This document shows, piece by piece, positions 48,701-56,920 of a stretch of DNA of 64,000 nucleotides. The notes beneath the pieces were generated by a model. It saw only the letters and a list, made by a program, of their open reading frames with translations. It did not search any database and had not been told where the DNA came from. This DNA comes from Pseudoduganella danionis (GTDB taxonomy: Bacteria > Pseudomonadota > Gammaproteobacteria > Burkholderiales > Burkholderiaceae_D), in contig NZ_WNKW01000002.1 in NCBI RefSeq assembly GCF_009720775.1, positions 682,001 through 746,000 on the forward strand, given 5' to 3'. The first letter of the stretch is position 1. Every line of letters begins with the position of its first letter. A program made the translations under genes and the position numbers.

Positions 48701-49400
48701 TCAGCCCATCATGGACATCGGTACGCGCCGCCTGCACAGCATGGAAGTGCTGCTGCGCTGGCGCCACAAGGGCGAGCTGATACAGCCCGACCATTTCATC
48801 CCTATCCTGGAAGAGAATGGCCAGATCGTGGCTGTGGGCGAGTGGGTGCTCAGACAGGCCTGCACCCAGAGCATGGCATGGCGCGCGGCCGGCATGCTGC
48901 CGGTGCCGCTGGCGGTGAATCTGTCGCCGCGCCAGTTCATGCACCGTGGTCTGATGGACGCCATCCGTACCATACTGTCCGATACGGGCATGGACCCGCA
49001 GATGATCGAATTCGAGATCACGGAAACGGCACTGATGCAGCACGGCGAGCAGACGCTGGATGTGCTGGGGCAGATCGACAAGCTGGGTATCCGCCTTTCC
49101 ATCGATGATTTCGGCACTGGTTATTCGAGTCTGGCCTATCTCAAGCGCTTCCCTGTGAAGAAGCTGAAGATCGACCGGGCCTTCGTCAAGGATCTGGAGG
49201 CGAGCGCGGAAGACCGCGCCATCGTCGAAGCGATTATTGCGCTGTCGGACAGCCTGCAGCTATCGGTGGTGGCGGAAGGGGTGGAGACGGAAGGGCAGTA
49301 TGCCTTGCTGCAGCGTAGCGGCTGCCAGTATGCGCAAGGTTATCTGTTCTCGCAGCCGGTGCCGCATGCGACGGCCCAGTTGCTGCTGCCGCGCGCCTGA
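45768..49400 (+). CDS. Six-PAS sensor with GGDEF and EVL (EAL-type) domains
   Basis: Taking ATG 45768 gives 1210 residues; in-frame GTG 45690 and ATGs 45711 and 45753 are possible. No TM helix is seen, so it is cytoplasmic. Six PAS units begin near residues 8, 128, 253, 377, 495 and 621, the last five opening with the repeated phrase xxxQAILDNAxxGILFTK. A coiled coil (about 750-785) leads to a GGDEF domain with intact GGDEF near 865 and FIDLDRFKTINDTLGH. The phosphodiesterase domain reads MEVLLRW, EVL instead of EAL, near 992, but keeps ITETALM and IDDFGTGYSSL. It should make and/or break c-di-GMP in response to small ligands or redox cofactors. Confidence 0.9.
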   Translation: MTYVASYSEFIAEALALVGVPACAYDVDGTLLAANPELVALLGTDPAGRNAGDLFARHVRAASLAAMQTAVEDYQRWDSCLTCADGRYLSVQASSKPLPASAGVRGATIVFHDITELERDQRALRKTLLEQQAILENAAVGILFTKDATVQECNIRCAEMLGYSRQELEGGSTNQVFPSEAEFIELGRAAGPLLVQGLSFKREAQLRRKDGTLFWARLYGRAIDPSHTADGTIWIVEDINEHRIDEEKLRRALLEMQAIMDNAPLAIVFQRDHRILRYNDRFAEFFGFSVDSGVGRLTSTLYPSGAMFDAVMAQALPLLASGKPYQAEMEMRRQDGSTFWAHAFGYVINPGRSQQDTIWIFDDRSAQRQHEEGTRQLLLEQKAILDNASIGILFSKSHTVVSCNPRMAQMFGYDVNEMIGQPSSAVFPSYELYRAFRREAAPLLGKGLPFELAEYEFKRKDGSLFWCRVRAKAVDASHHEGGTIWILEDVTVSRQMQMEVEAIMTNASMSILFTKNRVVTRYNRGFAEMFRYEGDAALGLPGMALYPSRADYEALGAKAYPFLSVGKPFQTEIEMRRADDTRMWAQLIGYVINPEDPTQGTIWVIEDRTEQKRAEESLRNALLENQAILDSAVMGISMIEQGRNVRCNAKMEELFGYAPGEMQALSVQSFYPDLEEWDRARAATARDFEAGRVHASEYRLVRRDGSLFWGRLSGRPFDLSQPRGRSVWLVDDVTERHEAADAVRRARDELELRVQERTAELAGANAQLQAEIVERRQAEARVHHMAYHDSLTGLPNRSLLADRLDRAMLAALRSERLLAVMFIDLDRFKTINDTLGHLTGDQLLKEVASRLCRAVRASDTVARLGGDEFVVLVPGIRSSEEASNVAQKIIEALSESFPLEGRNLHITPSIGISVFPDDGGDVETLMRHADAAMYHAKASGRNNYQYFKEAMNQTAARHFELESSLRGALALDEFELYYQPIMDIGTRRLHSMEVLLRWRHKGELIQPDHFIPILEENGQIVAVGEWVLRQACTQSMAWRAAGMLPVPLAVNLSPRQFMHRGLMDAIRTILSDTGMDPQMIEFEITETALMQHGEQTLDVLGQIDKLGIRLSIDDFGTGYSSLAYLKRFPVKKLKIDRAFVKDLEASAEDRAIVEAIIALSDSLQLSVVAEGVETEGQYALLQRSGCQYAQGYLFSQPVPHATAQLLLPRA

Positions 49401-49429
49401 GCAGGCGCCGGCAGGCTGTCAGGTGGTGT

Positions 49430-50197
49430 CTATTCGTCGAGCGTGGCCACCACGGGCGCGTGGTCGGAAGGCTGCTCCCATTTGCGCGGCACGCGGTCGA
49501 TTATGCAGGCGCTGCAGCGTTGTACCAGCGCCGGCGAGAGCAGTATGTGGTCGATGCGCAGCCCTTTGTTGAGACGGAAACCCAGCGCACGATAATCCCA
49601 CCAGCTAAACGATTTTTCCGCCTGTTCAAACAGGCGGTAGGCATCGGCCAGACCGATGTCGAGCAGGCGCTGCAGCGCTGCGCGCTCCGGCACCGACACC
49701 AGTACCTGTCCTTCCCACGCGGCCGGATCGTGCACATCGCGGTCTTCCGGCGCAATGTTGTAATCGCCTACCACGGCCAGTTGCGGATACTGCGCTGCTT
49801 CGGCCTTGATCCAGTCATGGAAGGCGGCCAGCCAGCCCAGCTTGTACTGGTATTTGTCGGAATCGATACTCTGGCCGTTAGGCACATAGGCACACACCAC
49901 CCGTACGCCATCTATCGTAGCGGCGATGATACGTTGCTGGGCATCTTCATACAGCGGATTGTTCTTGACCACATCGGCGATGGGCGACTTGGAAATGATG
50001 GCGACACCGTTATAAGTTTTCTGGCCGCTGTAGACGACGTGATAGCCGGCCGCTTCGATCGCGGCTTGCGGGAACTTATCATCCGTCATCTTCGTTTCCT
50101 GAATACACAGCACGTCGATGGGATTTTCCTCCAGCCATTTCAGTACATGGGGCAGGCGGACGTTGAGAGAGTTGACGTTCCAGGTGGCCAATTTCAT
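49430..50197 (-). CDS. xth: Exodeoxyribonuclease III
   Basis: The 255-residue protein begins MKLATWNVNSLNVRLPHVLK. It has the metal-binding Glu in CIQETKMTDDKFP, the active-site GDYNIAPEDRDVHDP and the terminal SDHAPVVATL. It is an AP endonuclease/3'-5' exonuclease of base-excision repair. The gene converges on the GGDEF/EVL gene with 29 bp between stops; no hairpin terminator stands out there. Confidence 0.93.
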   Translation of the reverse strand: MKLATWNVNSLNVRLPHVLKWLEENPIDVLCIQETKMTDDKFPQAAIEAAGYHVVYSGQKTYNGVAIISKSPIADVVKNNPLYEDAQQRIIAATIDGVRVVCAYVPNGQSIDSDKYQYKLGWLAAFHDWIKAEAAQYPQLAVVGDYNIAPEDRDVHDPAAWEGQVLVSVPERAALQRLLDIGLADAYRLFEQAEKSFSWWDYRALGFRLNKGLRIDHILLSPALVQRCSACIIDRVPRKWEQPSDHAPVVATLDE

Positions 50198-50614
50198 TGT
50201 TGTGTTCTTTCTTGCGTTGCCGTTGGGGCGGTTGAATTCATGCCGCGCATCTTACCGCATCTGCCGCAGGCAGGTTGTTGTTGCATAGTTAATCATTTTT
50301 GTAAAAAAACATCGAAAAGGACTTTGTGCGGAACGAGGGCGAGGCTAAAATGCAGCAAATCGCCGAAAAATGAAAAAAAATTTCTGAAAATGTCTCGCCG
50401 TTGTCAAAATTGAACGGAAAATACAGACATAGTAAGCAAAAAAGAAATATACTATTGCAAATTCATCAGAGAACTAGTTTTTCTCGGCGGCAATAAAAAA
50501 TAACAAGTACCACACATATTTTTATGTTGTAAAATAATAATAAATGGTACTATATGGAAATTACTTGTGGTTTTAATAGTGAATTGCGCGTAGCGCATTT
50601 GCAAAGGATGAAAA
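50198..50614. other. 417-bp gap, right half very AT-rich
   Basis: No gene is seen. From about 50280 to 50600 the sequence is strongly A/T-rich with many A-runs, in contrast to flanking GC-rich genes. AGTACCA (50498-50504 region) and TGGTACT downstream make a short dyad around an AT core. The tract could be a curved-DNA or nucleoid-protein binding region controlling the small gene at 50615, or a remnant of transferred DNA. No confident promoter hexamers were chosen. Confidence 0.5.
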
Positions 50615-51022
50615 ATGCGAGCTGCATTTGAAGCATGGGCACAGAAAGACGGTCACATCGTCCGACGTCGCGAAGATAAACCTGATGAATACCTGGTCTT
50701 TGAGACCCAGCGCCGCTGGGTGATCTGGCAGGCAGCGCTGGCCCACGGCAAAGCTCCCGGCGGTCGTAAAACGGCTGCCCAGAAGGAAGCCGAAGCTCAG
50801 GAAAAAGCCAAACAGGCAGTACAGCGCGCTCCGGCCATTGCACAGAACGATGCGGCGGTGCGTAATCAGGTGCTCAACGAAGTACTGGACGCGTTCTCGT
50901 CGCTCGGCGGTGCCGGTGGTCTGGACGATATCCTGAAAGTGGTGCAGAGTCTGAAACAGAAGCAGGAAACCGTGGCCGAGCAACCGGCCAAAACGGCGGA
51001 TCGCGTGCATCACAACGCCTGA
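50615..51022 (+). CDS. Unrecognised small protein
   Basis: The 135-residue protein starts behind a good AAAGGA 9 bp upstream. The N-terminal third (FEAWAQKDGHIVRRRED, then YLVFETQRRWVIWQAAL) is a compact region with paired tryptophans, reminiscent of short segments in phage- or plasmid-borne proteins. A charged Ala/Lys/Glu linker (about 52-75) follows. The C-terminal half (VLNEVLDAFSSLGGAGGLDD) is helical. There is no TM or signal. It overlaps the DUF1653 gene by 1 bp. I do not recognise a family with confidence. Confidence 0.65.
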   Translation: MRAAFEAWAQKDGHIVRRREDKPDEYLVFETQRRWVIWQAALAHGKAPGGRKTAAQKEAEAQEKAKQAVQRAPAIAQNDAAVRNQVLNEVLDAFSSLGGAGGLDDILKVVQSLKQKQETVAEQPAKTADRVHHNA

Positions 51023-51216
51023 TGGCGCAACGCTACAGGCATTACAAAGGTGGCCTCTACGAACTCGTGTGTGAGGCCACCCAGGAAGCTGATCTCCGTC
51101 CAGTCATCGTGTATCGCGCCGCGAACGGCACCGTCTGGACCCGCCCCAAAGATGTTTTCTTCGAACTCGTCGAGGTCGATGGCGTGAAAGTACCACGCTT
51201 TACACCGCTTGATTGA
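51022..51216 (+). CDS. DUF1653 family protein
   Basis: This 64-residue protein has the DUF1653 pattern: YRHYKGGLYELVCEA, then VIVYRAANGTVWTRPKDVFF, predicted as a small beta-barrel. Function is unknown; other members are short stand-alone proteins. Translationally coupled to the preceding unknown gene by a TGATG overlap. Confidence 0.85.
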   Translation: MAQRYRHYKGGLYELVCEATQEADLRPVIVYRAANGTVWTRPKDVFFELVEVDGVKVPRFTPLD

Positions 51217-51275
51217 GCCTTTGCTTTTCCTCCCCGCTGCTACACTGGTGTGACCGAAGATACTCTGGGTCGACC

Positions 51276-51725
51276 ATGTTCTATCGCTTATTCCCTGTTA
51301 CTGCCGGTATGGCCGCACTGCTGGCGCTGAGTGCCTGCGCGACGCTGACGGAAAACACCGAGCAGTCCGTGCTGGTGCAGACGGTGCTCAATCACCGCCA
51401 GATCGCTGGTGTTGGCTGTGTGCTGTCCAACGATGTGGGCAAATGGTTCGTGACGACGCCGGCCCGCATCAGCCTGCGCAAGAGCGCCAGCCCGCTGCGT
51501 ATCGACTGCAAGCAGGATGGCACTGGCTGGGCTTACGAGAAAGTTGATTCCAAGGTGAATAGCAGCCTGTGGGGCAATCTGGTGCTGACAGCAGGCGTGG
51601 GCTACTTCGTCGACAAGAACACGGGTGCCGGCTACGAATATCCGGCCACGCTGACGGTGCTGATGCGGCCTGCTACCGAGCGCGATATGGCGCCCGCACC
51701 GGCGGCTGGCGTGACGCTGTACTGA
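51276..51725 (+). CDS. Putative lipoprotein of unknown function
   Basis: The 149-residue protein starts at ATG 51276, which gives a signal peptide with lipobox LSAC, Cys21 (MFYRLFPVTAGMAALLALSA). The mature part (VLVQTVLNHRQIAGVGCVLS, ISLRKSASPLRIDCKQDGTG) has two further Cys. A hydrophobic glycine-rich stretch (NLVLTAGVGYFVDKNTGAGY) resembles a peptide that inserts in membranes. Similar lipoproteins are widespread but uncharacterised. The frame extends upstream to 51213 without a signal. Confidence 0.75.
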   Translation: MFYRLFPVTAGMAALLALSACATLTENTEQSVLVQTVLNHRQIAGVGCVLSNDVGKWFVTTPARISLRKSASPLRIDCKQDGTGWAYEKVDSKVNSSLWGNLVLTAGVGYFVDKNTGAGYEYPATLTVLMRPATERDMAPAPAAGVTLY

Positions 51726-51760
51726 AGCCTGGCTGCGGCAGCAGCGCCGCCCGGCATAAA

Positions 51761-51785
51761 AAAAGGCCCGCACTGCGGGCCTTTT
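51761..51785. terminator. Bidirectional terminator between the lipoprotein gene and pepA
   Basis: AAAAGGCCCGC (51761-51771) pairs perfectly with GCGGGCCTTTT (51775-51785) around ACT; A-rich left flank and T-rich right arm allow use in both directions for the convergent genes. Confidence 0.9.
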
Positions 51786-51801
51786 GCATGGGCTAACCGG
51801 A

Positions 51802-53295
51802 TCAGGTGCGGTTGATCAGGAAGTTGGTCAGCAGCGGTACCGGACGGCCGGTAGCACCCTTGGCGCCGCCCGATTTCCATGCCGTGCCGGCGATGTCCAG
51901 GTGGGCCCAGGTGTACTTGCGGGTGAAGTTTTCCAGGAAGGCTGCAGCCGTGCAGGATGCGCCGCCCGGCGTGCCGATGTTGGCCAGATCGGCGAAGTTG
52001 GACTTCAGTTGTTCGTTGTACTCTTCGCCGATAGGCAGGCGCCATGCGGTGTCGCTGGCAGCTTTACCGGCGGCCAGCAGCTCGTCGGCCAGCTTGTTGT
52101 GGGCTTCGTCGTCACGCGTGAACAGGCCGCTCTTATGGTGGCCCAGCGCGATGATGCAGGCGCCCGTCAGGGTGGCGATATCGACCACGGCGGCCGGGTT
52201 GAAGCGCTCCGAATAGGTCAGCGCATCGCACAGGACCAGACGGCCTTCCGCATCTGTGTTCAGGATTTCGATGGTCAGACCGTTCATCGAGGTGACGATG
52301 TCGCCTGGCTTGGTGGCGCGGCCCGATGGCATGTTTTCGCAAGCCGCGATCACGCCGATCACGTTCAGCTTCAGATTCATTTCGCCGATGGCGCGGAAGG
52401 TGCCCAGTACCGATGCGGCGCCGCCCATGTCGAACTTCATCTCGTCCATGCCGGGGCCGGCTTTGAGCGAAATGCCGCCCGTGTCGAAGGTAATGCCTTT
52501 ACCGACCAGCACCACTGGCGCGTCTTTGGCTTTGCCGCCCATGTGTTTCAGGATGATGAACTTCGGTGGCTGTTCGCTGCCGTTGGTGACCGACAGGAAG
52601 CTGTTCATTTTCAGGGCTTCCAGTTGTTTGCGGTCCAGCACTTCAACGTCGAACTTGTAATCCTTGCCCAGTTTTTTGGCAGTATTGGCCAGATAGGTCG
52701 GGGTGCAGACGTTGGCCGACAGGTTGGCCAGTTCCTTGGTCAGGTCCATGCCGTTGGCAATCGCGATGGCCTGAGCCAGTGCCAGCTTGGTGGCGGCGGT
52801 GCTGGCCACGGCCAGAGCGATTTTCTTCACGCCGGCTGGTGCAGGGTCTTTCTTGCTCTTCTGGCCGTCGGTGCGGAACACGCCTTCGTGGGCAGTCTGC
52901 ACTACGCAGCGGATTGCCCAGTTAACGTCGCGCTCTTTCACTTCCGACATCGGCAATGCGATAATAGCGTCGCTTGCGCCCAGGGTAGCAAACACCTTGA
53001 GTGCAGCGGCCACGCCGCTGGCAAAGCTCTTTTCGCTGATGCTGTCTTCGCTGCCCAGACCTACCAGCAGTACGCGCTCGGCGCTGGCGCCTTTAACGCC
53101 GCGCAGCAGCAGGGTGCTGCCGGCTTTGCCGGAGATGTCGCCAGACTTCAGCGCAGCGCTGATTTCGCCCGAAGCATCGAGTGCCTTGGCCGCTTGCGAC
53201 AGCTTCTTGTTTTCGAAGACTGCGACGGCCACAACGCCGGCTTTGGCCGTAGCGATGGTGTTTTTTGTGTCGAATGCTTTTATGCTAAAGTCCAT
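51802..53295 (-). CDS. pepA: Leucyl aminopeptidase PepA
   Basis: The 497-residue M17 peptidase has the signature NTDAEGRL (346-353) and dizinc-binding [21 protein letters not shown] non-catalytic N-domain covers about 1-170. It removes N-terminal amino acids in the cytoplasm; some homologues also bind DNA in site-specific recombination and pyrimidine regulation. It diverges from lptF, the common pepA/lptFG arrangement. Confidence 0.95.
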   Translation of the reverse strand: MDFSIKAFDTKNTIATAKAGVVAVAVFENKKLSQAAKALDASGEISAALKSGDISGKAGSTLLLRGVKGASAERVLLVGLGSEDSISEKSFASGVAAALKVFATLGASDAIIALPMSEVKERDVNWAIRCVVQTAHEGVFRTDGQKSKKDPAPAGVKKIALAVASTAATKLALAQAIAIANGMDLTKELANLSANVCTPTYLANTAKKLGKDYKFDVEVLDRKQLEALKMNSFLSVTNGSEQPPKFIILKHMGGKAKDAPVVLVGKGITFDTGGISLKAGPGMDEMKFDMGGAASVLGTFRAIGEMNLKLNVIGVIAACENMPSGRATKPGDIVTSMNGLTIEILNTDAEGRLVLCDALTYSERFNPAAVVDIATLTGACIIALGHHKSGLFTRDDEAHNKLADELLAAGKAASDTAWRLPIGEEYNEQLKSNFADLANIGTPGGASCTAAAFLENFTRKYTWAHLDIAGTAWKSGGAKGATGRPVPLLTNFLINRT

Positions 53296-53397
53296 TTGAT
53301 TCTCCGTGTCGTGTACGAATTGCCAGCCCGTTATACAGGCTGTTATTTAAACTGTGGCTCTGTGATGAGCCCTTAACTGCCGAATTATAAACTTCGA

Positions 53398-54534
53398 ATG
53401 ATCTTTCAACGCGCCTTACGTCGTGAAATGGCCAGTGCAGCCGGGGCCACCTTCACGGTGCTGTTCAGTATCAGCGTGACGTGGACCCTGATCGGCGTCC
53501 TTGGTAAGGCTGCCGGCGGCAAGGTCGCATCTGGCGACGTGATCGCGCTGATCGCGTTCGCCGCCTTGAATTATCTGCCAACTATCGTCATCCTCACCAG
53601 CTTTATTTCTGTGCTGATGGTGGTCACCCGCACTTACCGCGATTCGGAAATGGTGGTGTGGTTCGCCTCTGGCCTGAGCCTGACCCGCTGGATCCCGCCG
53701 GTGCTGAGTTTCGGCCTGCCGCTGGTGCTGCTAACGGCTGGCCTGAGCTTTGTTGCGACGCCGTGGGCGCAGCTGAAAAGCTCGGAATATGTCGACCGCT
53801 TCGAAAAGCGCGAGGATCTGCAGAAAGTCTCGCCCGGCCAGTTCAAGGAATCGGCTTCCGCCAACCGGATTTTCTTCGTCGAAGGTGTGGCCGGTGAGAA
53901 GGCCGTGGTGCAGAACGTGTTCGTCAATACGGTCGACGAACATGGTACGGCAGTGGTGGTGGCGCGCGAAGGGGTGATCAATATCGGTCCTAAAGGCGAG
54001 CGCTATCTGGTGCTGAAGAATGGCCGTCGTTATCAGGGTACCCCAGGCCAGTCCGATTTCCAGACCATGGAATTTGAGAGCTACAGCATGCGCGTAACGC
54101 CGCGTAGCCAGGATCTGGATGCCGAACGCAATATCAATGCTGTGCCCACCATGGAACTGCTGGCGGATAACTCCAACTTCGCCCGTGCCGAACTACTGTG
54201 GCGCATCGCTTCGCCCGCGACCTGCCTGATTCTGATACTGCTGGCCATACCGCTCGGTTTCGTCAATCCTCGCGCGGGCAGCTCGGCCAACCTGATCATC
54301 GCGCTCTTGATCTTCTTCAGCTATAGCAATATGGTCAAACTGGTCGAGGCCAGCGTCAAACAGGGTAAGGCCAGCTTCGTGATGTCGTGGTGGCCGCTGC
54401 ACCTGATCGCTCTGCTGTTGGTGTTTGCGCTGTTTGCTTGGCGCCTCAACCTGAACCACCGTTATCATCCGCTGGCTTTGCTGTCGGCTCTGAAGCGCAA
54501 TCGCGCTGCTGACAAGAAGGCCGAACTCAAATGA
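53398..54534 (+). CDS. lptF: LPS export ABC transporter permease LptF
   Basis: The 378-residue permease has three N-terminal TM helices, a periplasmic beta-jellyroll (about 135-260) and three C-terminal TM helices (ATCLILILLAIPLGFVNPRA). It begins MIFQRALRREMASAAGATFT. With LptG and LptB2 it extracts lipopolysaccharide from the inner membrane. Overlaps lptG by 4 bp. Confidence 0.94.
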   Translation: MIFQRALRREMASAAGATFTVLFSISVTWTLIGVLGKAAGGKVASGDVIALIAFAALNYLPTIVILTSFISVLMVVTRTYRDSEMVVWFASGLSLTRWIPPVLSFGLPLVLLTAGLSFVATPWAQLKSSEYVDRFEKREDLQKVSPGQFKESASANRIFFVEGVAGEKAVVQNVFVNTVDEHGTAVVVAREGVINIGPKGERYLVLKNGRRYQGTPGQSDFQTMEFESYSMRVTPRSQDLDAERNINAVPTMELLADNSNFARAELLWRIASPATCLILILLAIPLGFVNPRAGSSANLIIALLIFFSYSNMVKLVEASVKQGKASFVMSWWPLHLIALLLVFALFAWRLNLNHRYHPLALLSALKRNRAADKKAELK

Positions 54535-55700
54535 AAATCCTGCAACGCTATTTCGCGGTCTCCATTCTGCAGGCCGTTGCCTTTGTGCTGGTGGCCTTCC
54601 TCGCGCTGCAGGCCTTTATGGACCTGACGGGGGAACTGCCTTCGGTAGGCAAGAACGGTTACGCGATCCAGTACGCCTTCCTGTATGTGCTGGTGCAGTT
54701 GCCGGGCCATGTATACGAAGTGATGCCGCTGGCCGCGCTGATCGGCACCATCTACACGATGGCGCAGTTTGCCGCCACTTCGGAATTCACCATCATGCGT
54801 GCGTCCAGCATGTCGACCGGCATGGTGGCATGGATGCTGGCCAAGGTGGGGCTGGTGCTGGTGCTGGTGACTTTTCTGTTCGGTGAAGTGATTACGCCCC
54901 GTACCGCGCCTATCGCCGAGAAAATCAAGCTGACGGCACGTGGCGCTGCGATTTCCTCGGAATTTCGTTCCGGCCTGTGGACCAAGGACATCGTCAAATC
55001 GGAAGGCATGAAGGGCACTGTCATCGGTTCGCGTTTTTTCAATGTGAAAAAGGTGCAGCCGGATGGTACGCTGGTCGGCGTCAAGCTGTACGAGTTCGAT
55101 AACGAACTGCGTCTGCGTTCGATTACGCTGGCGGCGACTGCATCGTTCAAGGGCAATAATCTGTGGCAGATGACGGACGTGACGGAAAACCTGTTCACCA
55201 ATCCGGGGCTGCTGAAACCAGGCAGTGTGGCCACGCTGGAGAACAACTTCGCGCAGGATACCAGCATGATCAGCACCAGCAAGCTGGCGACCAAGGATCT
55301 GCTGTCCGAGGTAACGCCGCGCATCCTTGCGGTGGCAGGCTCCGATCCGGATCGTATGTCGGCTTCTGAGCTGGCAGCCTACACGCGCCACCTGCAGGAA
55401 AACAAGCAGGAGACGGAGCGCTTCAAGATCGCGTTCTGGAAGAAGCTGTTCGACCCGCTGGCGATTTTCGTGCTGATGGCGCTAGCCCTGCCATTCGGCT
55501 ATTTGCACACGCGTGCCGGTGGCGTGAGCCTGAAGATTTTCATCGGCATTATGATCGGTGTGAGCTTCCTGCTGGTGAATACGCTGTTCTCCCATCTGGG
55601 CATGCTCAGCACATGGCCGGCCGTGATTACGGCAATAGCGCCCAGTATATTGTTCCTGCTACTGGCGCTGTGGGCGCTGTGGTGGGTGGAACGACATTAA
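54531..55700 (+). CDS. lptG: LPS export ABC transporter permease LptG
   Basis: The 389-residue partner of LptF begins MKILQRYFAVSILQAVAFVL and has the same 3-TM/jellyroll/3-TM layout. FMDLTGELPSVGKNGYAIQY and the C-terminal HLGMLSTWPAVITAIAPSI are LptG-like. The following cbiX starts 11 bp later, so a shared transcript is likely. Confidence 0.94.
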   Translation: MKILQRYFAVSILQAVAFVLVAFLALQAFMDLTGELPSVGKNGYAIQYAFLYVLVQLPGHVYEVMPLAALIGTIYTMAQFAATSEFTIMRASSMSTGMVAWMLAKVGLVLVLVTFLFGEVITPRTAPIAEKIKLTARGAAISSEFRSGLWTKDIVKSEGMKGTVIGSRFFNVKKVQPDGTLVGVKLYEFDNELRLRSITLAATASFKGNNLWQMTDVTENLFTNPGLLKPGSVATLENNFAQDTSMISTSKLATKDLLSEVTPRILAVAGSDPDRMSASELAAYTRHLQENKQETERFKIAFWKKLFDPLAIFVLMALALPFGYLHTRAGGVSLKIFIGIMIGVSFLLVNTLFSHLGMLSTWPAVITAIAPSILFLLLALWALWWVERH

Positions 55701-55711
55701 GGAATCAGCTT

Positions 55712-56083
55712 ATGAGCAGCGCACTCGTATTGTTTGCCCACGGCGCACGCTCTGCAGCGTGGGCTGTACCGTTTGAAAAGCTGCGCGATCTGACGCAGGC
55801 ACGTTTGCCTGATGTGCAAGTGCGTCTTGGGTTTCTTGAATTGATGGCGCCGCGCCTGCCCGAACTGGTGGCCGAGCTGGCCGCCAGCGGCGTCACGCAG
55901 GTGACCGTGGTGCCCGTATTTCTGGGGCAGGGCGGTCATGTGATGCGTGACTTGCCGGTGATGGTGGAAGAACTGCGCAGCAGCTTTCCGCAAGTGGCCA
56001 TCAAGGTGGTGGAAGCTGCCGGAGAAAATGCGGCCGTGCTCAATGCGCTGTCGGACTACTGCGTGGCGTCGCTGCCTGTCTAA
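55712..56083 (+). CDS. cbiX: Single-domain CbiX-type sirohydrochlorin chelatase
   Basis: The 123-residue protein starts at ATG 55712 behind AAGGA. The N-terminal FAHGARSAAW contains the conserved metal-binding His; VVPVFLGQGGHVMRD has the second. Short CbiX proteins insert Fe or Co into sirohydrochlorin. Together with cobA across the convergent junction it would supply sirohaem to CysI. Confidence 0.85.
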   Translation: MSSALVLFAHGARSAAWAVPFEKLRDLTQARLPDVQVRLGFLELMAPRLPELVAELAASGVTQVTVVPVFLGQGGHVMRDLPVMVEELRSSFPQVAIKVVEAAGENAAVLNALSDYCVASLPV

Positions 56084-56089
56084 TCCGCT

Positions 56090-56881
56090 TTATTTGCGTG
56101 GCACCAGTTTGATTTCGTACAGCTTGGGCCACAGCTTGCCCGTCACGAACAGGCGTTTTTTTTCTGCATCGTAGGCGATGCCATTCAGGACGTTTTCGCC
56201 ATTCAGGCCTTTGCCGGCAGCGGGATACAGCTTGGCCAGATCGATCCAGCCTATGATCTTGCCCGTCGCCGGATCGATACGGGCGATGGTGCTGGTATGC
56301 CAGATGTTGGCGAAGATTTCGTCGCCCACCACTTCCAGTTCGTTCAGTTGATCGACGGCGATGCCGTCTGCCGTCACTTTCACGCGCCGTATTTCGAGGA
56401 AGGTCTTGGGATCGAGGAAGCGCAGCGTGGCCGTGCCATCGCTCATGATCAGTTCTTTGCCGTTCTGGGTCAGGCCCCAGCCTTCACCCGGATAGACGAA
56501 CTGGCTGCGCATTTCGAAGGTCGCCAGATCGAATACAAAGCCCGTCTGGGTCTGCCATGTGAGCCCCACCAGCGCATTGCCCCATACGGTCAGGCCTTCG
56601 CCGAAATACTGCGGCGGTATGTCCTTGCTTTGCAGGATGGCACCCGTTTCCAGATTCACTTTACGGATCGACGATTTGCCGTTCAGGCCAGTGCTCTCGT
56701 AAAGGAAGCCGTCGCGGTAAAGCAAGCCTTCCGTGAACGCCTGCGGATCATGCGGATAGCTGCGCACGACCTTGAAATCGTAGGTGGGAATGGCAGCAGC
56801 AGCGGCCAGCGGCAGCAGGCTCGTGGCGAGCAGGGCGAATGAGTAGCGGGCAGTGACGTACGACGTGCGCAGAAAATCCAT
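56090..56881 (-). CDS. Secreted glutaminyl-peptide cyclotransferase-like protein
   Basis: The 263-residue protein starts at ATG 56881 (MDFLRTSYVTARYSFALLAT), which gives a signal peptide cleaved after LAAAAA; a TTG seven codons upstream is less likely. The mature part is a five-bladed propeller of the plant/bacterial glutamine cyclotransferase family (YPHDPQAFTEGLLYRDGFLY, YESTGLNGKSSIRKV, ELEVVGDEIFANIW, LNGIAYDAEKKRLFVTGKLW). These enzymes form N-terminal pyroglutamate. It is separated from cobA by 39 bp and is convergent with cbiX. Confidence 0.87.
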   Translation of the reverse strand: MDFLRTSYVTARYSFALLATSLLPLAAAAAIPTYDFKVVRSYPHDPQAFTEGLLYRDGFLYESTGLNGKSSIRKVNLETGAILQSKDIPPQYFGEGLTVWGNALVGLTWQTQTGFVFDLATFEMRSQFVYPGEGWGLTQNGKELIMSDGTATLRFLDPKTFLEIRRVKVTADGIAVDQLNELEVVGDEIFANIWHTSTIARIDPATGKIIGWIDLAKLYPAAGKGLNGENVLNGIAYDAEKKRLFVTGKLWPKLYEIKLVPRK

Positions 56882-56920
56882 TGTGACCTCGGTTGGTAGC
56901 AATGGATATTCTATTACGGA

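Noticed and set aside
51784..53376. Plus-strand open frame of 530 codons opposite pepA
   Set aside because: PepA is unambiguous on the other strand; this frame is a compositional shadow.
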